DNA of 9,857 nt, from the NCBI GenBank assembly GCA_964438715.1, contig CAYTLQ010000140.1, forward strand, positions 1 through 9,857, given 5' to 3'. A program made the translations under genes and the position numbers. Positions 1 to 6,399 of this stretch are shown here, in pieces. Under the pieces are notes generated by a model that ran no database searches, had not been told where the DNA came from, and worked only from the letters and a program-made list of their open reading frames with translations. The DNA is from CAYTLQ01 sp964438715 (GTDB taxonomy: Bacteria; Bacteroidota; Ignavibacteria; Ignavibacteriales; Ignavibacteriaceae). Within the stretch, counting starts at the first letter, position 1; every line of letters begins with the position of its first letter.

Positions 1-634
1 AACCGCTGTACTTCTTAAAGTTTGATTTTTGAGGCAAATTACTTGACTCCAAACTACTCAATTTAGAATTTGTAACCCAAGGAGGATTTCCCAAAACCAA
101 AATTTCGTCTTTGGATTTACTTACAAGTGAACCAAAATCAAAATCAAACACATTGAAACGAAAAATCTCGATTTTAGGTTTGTGTTCATTTGGGTTAGAA
201 ATATAAAAATTAATGATATTGAACTTTGTCTCCCAAGTGTATGGCTTGTAAATTTCAACGCCAATAATTCTTTCAATATGATTGAAGGTTGAAAGTGCAG
301 CAACTATGAAGTTGCCTTTCCCGCAAGTCGGCTCAACAACAATCCTGGGGTTTACTTTTTTTTGAGTTCTAAGAAAATGTGTAACAGATTTCGCAAAATT
401 TTGGTTGGTCTGAAAATCACCGTATTCGGTGCGGTCAGGTTCAGATACAATATGCTGTGTTGATGAAATTGCCTCTTTGAAAAGATCATATTCTTCCTGA
501 TTGGCAAAAAAATTAATGATACCAAAGGCATCAACTAATTTTTCATTTGCTGTTTCAAAAAAATTAACACGACTTAGCTTTTTATTTAATAAGTCTGCTA
601 CTTGATGGGAAATATTTGAATCAAATATTTTCAT
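1..634 (-). CDS. N6-adenine DNA methyltransferase of a type II R-M system (N-terminal part, runs off the window)
   Basis: I translated this frame directly. It is open for 211 codons from an ATG at 634-632 to the window edge, so the C-terminal target-recognition region is missing. Visible methyltransferase motifs, in order, are a motif X-like YGDFQTN (residues 71-77), the AdoMet-binding motif I EPTCGKGNF (101-109), an acidic motif II residue in GVEIY (E127), a probable motif III acidic residue in NVFDFDF (D164), and the catalytic motif IV NPPW (183-186). The X-I-IV order with NPPW is typical of gamma-class adenine-N6 methyltransferases, including Eco57I-like enzymes. It would use S-adenosylmethionine to methylate host DNA at the site cut by its partner. 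The start codon overlaps the stop of the upstream endonuclease gene by one base (TGATG), implying translational coupling. No strong Shine-Dalgarno site is seen. Family assignment is firm; the recognition sequence cannot be read from these data. Confidence 0.9.
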   Translation of the reverse strand, partial: MKIFDSNISHQVADLLNKKLSRVNFFETANEKLVDAFGIINFFANQEEYDLFKEAISSTQHIVSEPDRTEYGDFQTNQNFAKSVTHFLRTQKKVNPRIVVEPTCGKGNFIVAALSTFNHIERIIGVEIYKPYTWETKFNIINFYISNPNEHKPKIEIFRFNVFDFDFGSLVSKSKDEILVLGNPPWVTNSKLSSLESSNLPQKSNFKKYSG

Positions 635-1308
635 CAACTTTTCTTTCTATGAATGATTTTGGTAATTCCCTTAACATTCTCGCTTAAATCAACAATACGC
701 TGATATTGTAATCGCCATTGTAAAGCATTCGAGATAGTCAAATAGCCTTGCTCGGGCGAACTTGTTAAAATCTGTTTTGCTAATTGAGAAAGAGTAATCT
801 CGTCAGCCGGGATATTTTTGTCTTGAAGATAGGCAATGATGTCAGCTTCATTAGCTTTGTCTTTTAACATTTCCCGCAAGCGGAAAGTTGTTGTGTAATC
901 TGCGGTTCTTTCTTTTGCAACAAAAGAACAACTAACGAAATTTAGATTTGCTGTTTTTGTTTTTGGGTCGTCTGTTTTGTCGTAAAAAAACACCAAAAGA
1001 TTATAGCCAAGTCCAAATATTTTCTGCTTTGCGTCCTTGAACGGGCAAGATGATTGAGGTTGCTTGATTGAAGTTACCTTAATATCAGTTTGTATGGCGT
1101 CAGAAGGCAAGTCAATACCACTTGCAGATGAACCGATTGTCAGTTTGTATTTGTCGTCTAAACGCTTTTTGAATTTGTGTTCAATGTGAGTGCCAACGGC
1201 TTTGCCGTCAGTTACTCCGTAAAGTTCCTTATTTTTATGTTTCGATTCAGCCACACAGAAATCGTGTGCTTCTTCAATGAGTTTTTTTATTGTTAATTTC
1301 TCTTTCAT
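634..1308 (-). CDS. Type II restriction endonuclease, PD-(D/E)XK type
   Basis: The 224-residue protein starts at the ATG at 1308-1306. An in-frame TTG at 1317 would add three residues, but ATG is the simpler choice; neither has a clear Shine-Dalgarno site. From the ATG, a PD-(D/E)XK-like core is visible: a helix glutamate in GTHIEHKF (E43), then D66 in SGIDLP, then the D-x-K pair in TDIKVTS (D75, K77). An SIKQPQSSCPF segment (81-91), a hydrophobic strand (GLGYNLLVFFYDK) and a C-terminal stretch NALQWRLQYQR follow. From memory, this layout resembles an R-M endonuclease family that sits beside NPPW methyltransferases, possibly the ScaI-like group; the family name is uncertain. It would cleave unmodified DNA at a specific site. 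The adjoining methyltransferase gene overlaps its stop codon, which strongly supports the R-M role. Having the endonuclease before the methyltransferase is worth noting, since modification must normally be established first. Confidence 0.8.
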   Translation of the reverse strand: MKEKLTIKKLIEEAHDFCVAESKHKNKELYGVTDGKAVGTHIEHKFKKRLDDKYKLTIGSSASGIDLPSDAIQTDIKVTSIKQPQSSCPFKDAKQKIFGLGYNLLVFFYDKTDDPKTKTANLNFVSCSFVAKERTADYTTTFRLREMLKDKANEADIIAYLQDKNIPADEITLSQLAKQILTSSPEQGYLTISNALQWRLQYQRIVDLSENVKGITKIIHRKKS

Positions 1309-1458
1309 TACAGTCAAAAATGTATATTGCTAAGCTAATATTTTTATACGACTTGTTCGTCCAGTCAGGTCGGTAAGTTTTACACAAATTTTGTTGTCAA
1401 TCTTTCTTGCCTGTCGTGGTGCGGTGTCTCGAGAGCATTGCAGCCAACAAAATTCTTC

Positions 1459-1495
1459 ACGCAATAACATGTCCTGATATTTTTCCTTATTGCGT
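1459..1495. repeat. Perfect inverted repeat, 9-bp arms, 19-bp spacer
   Basis: The left arm ACGCAATAA (1459-1467) is the exact reverse complement of the right arm TTATTGCGT (1487-1495). The symmetry does not extend further in either direction. It lies about 150 bp upstream of the endonuclease start on the minus strand, and one arm directly abuts the ATG of the unrecognised small frame at 1470. It could be an operator for an R-M regulator or an RNA hairpin in the leader, but no regulator gene is visible here. The symmetry is certain; the function is not. Confidence 0.55.
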
Positions 1496-1602
1496 ATATC
1501 CTTCTTAATATGCAATTTTACTGTGGGATAACCTCAAATGAAAAGCTATTACGAAGAAATTATCCGGAACTTTTTTCAATTCTCTGACAAAACTTTACTA
1601 TA

Positions 1603-1611
1603 TTATTCACA
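1603..1611 (+). promoter_or_regulatory. DnaA box (TTATTCACA)
   Basis: TTATTCACA matches the classical DnaA-box consensus TTATNCACA at every position. It lies 177 bp upstream of the dnaN start. Two weaker sites lie nearby: TTATCCGGA at 1560-1568 (7 of 9 against TTATCCACA), and TGTGGGATAA at 1522-1531, the reverse-strand box with one extra G. One perfect 9-mer in an AT-rich gap can occur by chance, but its location beside dnaN makes a DnaA-binding role plausible, either in initiation or in control of dnaN. Confidence 0.45.
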
Positions 1612-1735
1612 AATTACCTTCTGAAAAATATCCTGACTAAATTTCAAAAGCAAACCCGTACCTTCATCTATTATTTTACTGCCATTTTTTATGTGAACCT
1701 CCACCTTTAGCAGGGATACTTTCAAAATTAAGAAA

Positions 1736-1764
1736 TTGATAATACTGCGTATTTTTCGTAAATT
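1736..1764 (+). promoter_or_regulatory. Probable sigma-70-type promoter for dnaN and the following genes
   Basis: TTGATA (1736-1741, 5 of 6 to the -35 consensus) is followed after a 17-bp spacer by TAAATT (1759-1764, 4 of 6 to the -10 consensus). Transcription would begin around 1770, giving a leader of under 20 nt that still includes the AGGAGA site. The match is moderate and the organism's promoter consensus is unknown, so this is a prediction. Confidence 0.35.
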
Positions 1765-1776
1765 ACTCTGTTATTT

Positions 1777-1782
1777 AGGAGA
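1777..1782 (+). promoter_or_regulatory. Shine-Dalgarno site of dnaN (AGGAGA)
   Basis: AGGAGA lies 5 nt before the ATG at 1788. It fixes that start over the out-of-frame ATG at 1784-1786. A strong site like this argues for Shine-Dalgarno-based initiation in this organism, which is unusual for classical Bacteroidetes. Confidence 0.75.
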
Positions 1783-1787
1783 AATGA

Positions 1788-2897
1788 ATGAAATTCAGTA
1801 TAAACAGCAAAGAGCTGGAAAAACTGCTCGCAAAGGCGCTTTTGGTTGTTCCGAACAGAAGTCCACTGCAGGAGCTTGAATCTTTTCTTTTAGAATTGTC
1901 AGGTAACCGCCTCACTGTTACCGGTACTGATCAGGATATGATTATCCGTACCTCAACAAGTATAGCATCCAATGATAATTTTTCTGCATTAGTTAACGCG
2001 CGGCTGTTTTACGATATTATCCGTTCATTACCCGATACTTCGTTAAGTTTTGAAAGCACAGAAGACGACAGGATGCGTCTTACAACCGATTGGGGAAATT
2101 ATAATATATCACTGATGGATAGCTCCGGGTTTCCGATTCTTCCACAACCGGCTAATGATATTACCCTTTCTGTAGAAAGTGCGTGGTTTAAAAAAGCCCT
2201 CGATGATACATCGTTTGCAATTAGCAATGAACCAATGCGTCCGGCAATGACTGGCTTACTTATGGAGCTTTCTGAAGATGGTTTGCGATTTGTCGCCACA
2301 GACGGGCATAAATTGGTTCGACTCCATTCCTCAGCACATACATTTCCCGATTTCAGACAGGTAATTATTCCGGAAAAAGCAGTGCAGATACTTGCAAAAT
2401 TGGTCTCTTCGGGCACAACAGATATTGTGATTGGGGATGTTCTGGCTTCCTTTACATTTGACAATGTTTCTTTTACAACACGACTAATAGGACAGAAATT
2501 TCCCGATTATAACAGTGTTATACCATTAGAAAATGAAAATATTCTAAAGATTTCCTCATCACAGTTATGCTCCGCTGTAAAGCGTCTGATGAACTTTACC
2601 GCACCGCAGTTTCCACAAATTCGACTTGCACTTTCTCAAGATAAACTTGAACTTTCGGCAAACAATCCGGAAGCCGGTGCAAGTGGCAATGAGTCGTTGG
2701 CGGCCGAATACAATGGAACACCCTTTGAAATAGGGTTTAATCCGGGTACTTTTTATGAAGTTATTTCGCATATTCATCACGAAGAAATGCTTATCAGGCT
2801 GAATAACCCAACAAAAGCAGTTCTTGTTGAACCGGCAGAGAAAGCCGAAAATGAAAGTATTTTAATGCTTGTGATGCCGGTACGGCTAAACTCATAG
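1788..2897 (+). CDS. dnaN: DNA polymerase III beta subunit (sliding clamp)
   Basis: At 369 residues this has the usual length of a bacterial beta clamp, with three similar domains at roughly 1-120, 125-245 and 248-369. Family features include the N-terminal KFSINSKELEKLLAKAL, the second-domain stretch MTGLLMELSEDGLRFVATDGHKL, the FPDYNSVIP segment and the C-terminal MPVRL, which corresponds to the MPMRL ending of other clamps. The protein forms a ring on DNA that tethers the replicative polymerase and recruits other repair and replication proteins through its hydrophobic pocket. The start is supported by AGGAGA 5 nt upstream. It is the first gene of a plus-strand run, with recF starting 2 bp after its stop. 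dnaA is not immediately upstream as it is in many genomes; a divergent R-M pair is found instead. Nothing is unusual in the protein itself. Confidence 0.97.
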   Translation: MKFSINSKELEKLLAKALLVVPNRSPLQELESFLLELSGNRLTVTGTDQDMIIRTSTSIASNDNFSALVNARLFYDIIRSLPDTSLSFESTEDDRMRLTTDWGNYNISLMDSSGFPILPQPANDITLSVESAWFKKALDDTSFAISNEPMRPAMTGLLMELSEDGLRFVATDGHKLVRLHSSAHTFPDFRQVIIPEKAVQILAKLVSSGTTDIVIGDVLASFTFDNVSFTTRLIGQKFPDYNSVIPLENENILKISSSQLCSAVKRLMNFTAPQFPQIRLALSQDKLELSANNPEAGASGNESLAAEYNGTPFEIGFNPGTFYEVISHIHHEEMLIRLNNPTKAVLVEPAEKAENESILMLVMPVRLNS

Positions 2898-2899
2898 GA

Positions 2900-4012
2900 A
2901 TGATTTTAGATAACCTGAATTTAAAGAACTTTAGAATACATAAATCGAATTCTTTACAGTTCTCCCCGCATCTCAATTTTATTGTTGGTGGAAACGGACA
3001 GGGAAAAACATCACTGCTGGAATCAATGTATTTTCTCTGTACAACAAAAAACTTTAAGACTACCTCCGACCGTGAAATGCTTCGTTTCGGCGAAGAAATG
3101 TATGAAATTGATGGAAACTTTTCAGGATTCGGCGATAATAATGTCAAAATTCGCTATTCGGATGCTGAAGCAAAGAGAAATTATATTTTGAATAATAAAA
3201 TAATTTCTCGTTCACAGGAGGTAATTGGTAAATTTCCCGTAGTATTGCTCACTCCCGAAGACCACGCTCTTACGCAGGGAAGTCCGGCGGAGCGGAGAAA
3301 ATTCGCTGATACGGTTGTATCACAATCGAGCGCATTGTATCTTGAAACGCTTCTCGATTATAATAAAACTTTAAAGCAACGGACAGTCGTACTAAATAAG
3401 CTTCGGGAGAATTACCGTTCTTCATTGCAGGATGAGCTTGATGCCTGGGATATGAAACTTGTACGGGCTGGTACAGAACTGACTCGTATGCGAAGAAATT
3501 TTTTGAATGAATTTTCAGTGTTTATACATCAGGCATACCGGACGATAATGGCCAGTGAAGAAGTACCAGAGGTGCAATATATTTCAGTATTTCAGCCGGA
3601 TGAAGAAATTTCTGAAATTTCTTTTGCGAAGAAACTTGTTTCAAGAAGAAATGAGGAAATAAGAAGGTCTGCTAACCTTACCGGTCCTCACAGGGATGAT
3701 TTATTGTTTCTTGTGAATGGCAAGTCCCTGAAAGTTTTTGGTTCACAGGGTCAGCACAAAACTTTTCAGGTAGCATTACGCTTTGCCCAGTTTTTTTTCC
3801 TGAAGGAGAAAACAGGACAGAATCCGGTTTTTCTTTTGGATGATGTTTTTGGAGAGCTTGATAAAAGGAGAGCGCTGAAAATCAGTGAGTATCTGAAATC
3901 GGTAGGTCAGGCGTTTATCACGATAACCGATTTTTCAAACTTTAACTATCTCGCTACTGGTCCTGAAGATTTGGTTCTGAAACTGAAAAATGGAGTTGTA
4001 ACGGATGAATGA
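2900..4012 (+). CDS. recF: DNA replication and repair ATPase RecF
   Basis: This 370-residue SMC-like ATPase has a normal RecF length. The N-terminal LDNLNLKNFRIH segment is typical. The Walker A motif GGNGQGKT is at 30-37, the ABC-type signature SQGQHK at 282-287 and Walker B FLLDDVFGELD at 311-321. The conserved LTGPHRDDLLF block lies shortly before the signature. RecF binds gapped DNA and, with RecO and RecR, helps load RecA at stalled forks; it also influences replication restart. Its ATG follows the dnaN stop by 2 bp. The only purine-rich sequence is too close to the ATG to be a good Shine-Dalgarno site, so translation probably depends on coupling to dnaN. Its 3' end overlaps the next gene by 8 bp. 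All ATPase motifs are intact. Confidence 0.97.
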   Translation: MILDNLNLKNFRIHKSNSLQFSPHLNFIVGGNGQGKTSLLESMYFLCTTKNFKTTSDREMLRFGEEMYEIDGNFSGFGDNNVKIRYSDAEAKRNYILNNKIISRSQEVIGKFPVVLLTPEDHALTQGSPAERRKFADTVVSQSSALYLETLLDYNKTLKQRTVVLNKLRENYRSSLQDELDAWDMKLVRAGTELTRMRRNFLNEFSVFIHQAYRTIMASEEVPEVQYISVFQPDEEISEISFAKKLVSRRNEEIRRSANLTGPHRDDLLFLVNGKSLKVFGSQGQHKTFQVALRFAQFFFLKEKTGQNPVFLLDDVFGELDKRRALKISEYLKSVGQAFITITDFSNFNYLATGPEDLVLKLKNGVVTDE

Positions 4013-4292
4013 TGATTTTTCCGGTATCAGGGAAATAATTCAGTCGGCGCCTTCATTAAAAAAGGTGAACGACCTGATGATGGCAGAGGAAATAATACAC
4101 CTCTTCTCAGAACTTTTTCCTGCATTAAAGGGAAATGTTGAAGCGGTAAAATTCGAAAAAGGAGCCTTGATTGTACGAGTAGAAAACCCGGCTCTCAGGA
4201 GTGAATTAAAATTACACGATGCAGAAATTATAAAAAAAATAAATACTGCCATCTCCGGGGAGAGGTTAAAAAAAATAAAATTTACCGCCTGA
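4005..4292 (+). CDS. dciA: DUF721 / DciA-like protein (candidate replicative helicase loader)
   Basis: This is a small 95-residue protein with a helical N-terminus (IREIIQSAPSLKKVNDLMMAEEI). A KH-like alpha/beta core follows: FPALKGNVEAVKFEKGALIVRVENPALRSELKL and then a helix of about 15 residues. The pattern of a short strand, GALIVRV, P-A-L-R-S-E-L and a lysine-rich tail is characteristic of the DUF721 family. Members include DciA, which interacts with the replicative helicase DnaB and aids its loading in bacteria that lack DnaC or DnaI. The start overlaps the recF end by 8 bp, and a GGAG site at 3992-3995 inside recF gives good spacing to the ATG. DUF721 genes are commonly found beside recF and gyrB, which supports the family call. 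The helicase-loading role is inferred from the family and was not demonstrated for this branch. Confidence 0.8.
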   Translation: MNDDFSGIREIIQSAPSLKKVNDLMMAEEIIHLFSELFPALKGNVEAVKFEKGALIVRVENPALRSELKLHDAEIIKKINTAISGERLKKIKFTA

Positions 4293-4357
4293 AATGGCTG
4301 TAGTTTTTGTAAATAGTGAAGAAAATAAACGACTGAAAAAAATTCGTAAAGTTTAAT

Positions 4358-4361
4358 AAGG
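4358..4361 (+). promoter_or_regulatory. Weak Shine-Dalgarno site of gyrB (AAGG)
   Basis: AAGG ends 10 nt before the gyrB ATG at 4372, at the far end of usable spacing. The 79-bp gap before gyrB also contains a 20-codon frame (4294-4356) that starts one base after the dciA stop and ends 15 nt before gyrB. No hairpin terminator is visible in the gap, so read-through from dciA is likely. Confidence 0.4.
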
Positions 4362-4371
4362 TAAGCAAAGA

Positions 4372-6357
4372 ATGACGAATACAAAACATACGGCAAATGC
4401 AGAGTATAATGCAAAAAATATCAATGTACTGAAAGGTCTCGAGGCTGTAAGGAAGCGCCCTGCAATGTATATTGGCGATGTGGGAACCCGCGGTCTTCAC
4501 CATCTTATTAACGAAGTGGTGGATAACAGTATTGATGAGGCTCTTGCAGGTTTTTGCGATACGATAAAAGTTACAATCCTCAAAGACGGTAGTGTTTCGG
4601 TTGAAGATAATGGCAGGGGTATTCCTGTTGATATTCATCCGGAGGAAAAGCGTTCTGCGCTGGAAGTGGTTATGACTGTACTTCATGCAGGCGGAAAATT
4701 CGATAAAAATACTTACAAAGTATCCGGCGGGCTTCACGGCGTAGGTGTTTCAGTAGTCAATGCGCTTTCTGAATGGTGTAAGGTAGAGGTTAAGAGAGAT
4801 CAGCAGATTTATTTTCAGGAATATCGCGAAGGTGTTCCTGTGGAAAAAGTGAAAACAATCGGTACGCTGAAGAAACCCGAAACGGGGACGAAAGTTACAT
4901 TTTTACCTGATAAAAAAATCTTCAAGACAACAAAGTTTAAATTTGATACGGTTGCCGAACGAATGCGTGAACTTGCGTATCTTAACCGCACAGTTACAAT
5001 TCATGTAAAGGATGAAATTGAAGGCGAGGAAGAAACTTTTCACTTTAAAGGCGGACTTGTAGAGTTTGTAAAATATCTTGACTCGTCCCGTGAAGCCTTA
5101 CATAAAACTGTGTACATCGAAGGGGAAAAAGACGGAACACCAATTGAGATAGCATTTCAATATAATAACGATTTTTCCGAAAATCTTTTCTCGTATGTTA
5201 ATAACATTAATACACACGAAGGTGGTACACATCTCATCGGCTTTAAGTCGGCGTTAACGCGAAGTCTTAATAACTATGCCTCCAAAAACAATCTTATAAA
5301 AGATTCCAAGATTTCACTTACCGGAGATGATTTCCGTGAAGGACTTACCGGAGTAATTTCCGTTAAGGTACACGAGCCGCAGTTTGAAGGTCAGACAAAA
5401 ACAAAACTTGGCAACAGTGAAATTAAATCGGCGGTTGAAACATTGGTGAATGAAAAGTTGTCGGAATATTTGGAAGAAAATCCGGCAGTCGGGAGAAAGA
5501 TAATAGAAAAATGTGTGCGTGCCGCAGAAGCTCGTGAAGCCGCACGAAAAGCCCGTGACCTGACCAGAAGAAAAAATGCTCTCGATAATTTTGATTTACC
5601 CGGTAAATTAGCTGATTGTTCTATTACCGACCCTGACCACTGCGAGGTATTTATTGTTGAGGGTGATTCTTCAGGCGGCTCTGCAAAACAGGGCAGAGAC
5701 AGGAGATTTCAGGCAATTCTTCCGTTGCGTGGAAAAATTCTTAATGTGGAAAAGGCGAAACTCAATAAAATTCTGGAAAATAACGAAATAAAAGCTATCA
5801 TTGCGGCTACGGGAGTTGGTATTGGCGCTGACTTCAGTATTGAAAAGCTTCGTTACGGAAAGATTATTCTTATGACCGATGCGGATGTTGATGGAAGCCA
5901 CATTCGCACTTTGCTTCTTACATTTTTATACCGGCACATGAAAGAGCTTATTACCTCTGGCAGAGTGTTTATTGCCCAGCCGCCTTTGTACAGAATCAAA
6001 AAGGGTAAAGAAGAATATTATGCATTTGATGATGCCGAGAGGGATGAGTTATTAAAGCGCTTCAAAGCATCCGGTGCACAGGTTGTACAAGAAGGGGAGG
6101 AAGCAGGCGAAGAAGAACAAAGCGAAGGAAAGGTGAAAGGGATTACCGTCTCCCGGTATAAAGGACTAGGCGAAATGAATCCCGAACAACTATGGCATAC
6201 CACCATGAATCCTGAAACACGAACATTATTACAGGTTTCGCTCGAAAGCGCCGCAACGGCAGATAAAATCTTCGAAACTCTTATGGGAGATGAAGTTGAG
6301 CCTCGCAGAGAATTTATTGAGAAACACGCTAAATATGTGCGAAATCTTGATGTATAA
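4372..6357 (+). CDS. gyrB: DNA gyrase subunit B
   Basis: The 661-residue protein is the ATPase and TOPRIM subunit of DNA gyrase, which with GyrA introduces negative supercoils ahead of replication forks. The GHKL ATPase domain shows the catalytic-base glutamate E48 and Mg-binding N52 in NEVVDNSIDEA, D79 with GRGIP (DNGRGIP, 79-85) and the ATP-lid segment GGLHGVGVSVVNALS from 119. The transducer region follows. The TOPRIM domain has EGDSSGGSA starting at E430 and the metal-binding DADVD (D503, D505, D507). The C-terminus carries RYKGLGEMN and ends at EKHAKYVRNLDV, as gyrase B normally does. It is the short form, without the long insertion found in the E. coli protein. An acidic, low-complexity stretch around 573-586 (many Glu) lies between TOPRIM and the tail and looks like a variable linker. 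ATG choice: the conserved NINVLKGLEAVRKRPAMYIG begins at residue 16, leaving a short N-terminal arm. Confidence 0.98.
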   Translation: MTNTKHTANAEYNAKNINVLKGLEAVRKRPAMYIGDVGTRGLHHLINEVVDNSIDEALAGFCDTIKVTILKDGSVSVEDNGRGIPVDIHPEEKRSALEVVMTVLHAGGKFDKNTYKVSGGLHGVGVSVVNALSEWCKVEVKRDQQIYFQEYREGVPVEKVKTIGTLKKPETGTKVTFLPDKKIFKTTKFKFDTVAERMRELAYLNRTVTIHVKDEIEGEEETFHFKGGLVEFVKYLDSSREALHKTVYIEGEKDGTPIEIAFQYNNDFSENLFSYVNNINTHEGGTHLIGFKSALTRSLNNYASKNNLIKDSKISLTGDDFREGLTGVISVKVHEPQFEGQTKTKLGNSEIKSAVETLVNEKLSEYLEENPAVGRKIIEKCVRAAEAREAARKARDLTRRKNALDNFDLPGKLADCSITDPDHCEVFIVEGDSSGGSAKQGRDRRFQAILPLRGKILNVEKAKLNKILENNEIKAIIAATGVGIGADFSIEKLRYGKIILMTDADVDGSHIRTLLLTFLYRHMKELITSGRVFIAQPPLYRIKKGKEEYYAFDDAERDELLKRFKASGAQVVQEGEEAGEEEQSEGKVKGITVSRYKGLGEMNPEQLWHTTMNPETRTLLQVSLESAATADKIFETLMGDEVEPRREFIEKHAKYVRNLDV

Positions 6358-6399
6358 AAATTAATTAATTAAACTAACTGACAAATCAAAGTTTATTCT

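Larger units (their letters stand above)
1318..1787. other. Divergent intergenic region between the R-M pair and dnaN; candidate origin region
   Basis: No convincing gene lies in these 470 bp. The minus strand has an unrecognised open frame ending at 1330 (ATG at 1470, 46 codons; 61 if read from a TTG at 1515), and the plus strand has a 28-codon frame at 1538-1624; neither resembles a family I know. The region holds a perfect 9-bp-arm inverted repeat (1459-1495), a consensus DnaA box (1603-1611), two weaker DnaA-box-like sites (1522-1531 and 1560-1568), and the probable dnaN promoter near 1736-1764. It must also carry the promoter for the minus-strand R-M genes, which I could not place. Its position beside dnaN and its AT-rich right half make it a reasonable oriC candidate, but the box count is low for a complete origin. 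Confidence 0.4.

Noticed and set aside
1538..1624. A 28-codon plus-strand frame beginning MKSYYEEIIRNFF
   Set aside because: No Shine-Dalgarno site, no recognisable family, and it does not resemble a dnaA fragment. It also overlaps the DnaA-box-like sites, so it is more likely chance in AT-rich DNA.
2099..3147. Minus-strand open frames across dnaN and recF
   Set aside because: They are antisense shadows of intact, well-conserved genes and show no family features.
6091..6129. Acidic Glu-rich insertion in GyrB as a functional domain
   Set aside because: It is short and low-complexity, in a position where gyrase B proteins commonly differ, so it is best treated as a linker.
6361..6372. TTAATTAATTAA palindrome between gyrB and gyrA as a regulatory site
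   Set aside because: Simple AT-rich self-complementarity in a short gap; too low in information to claim an operator.
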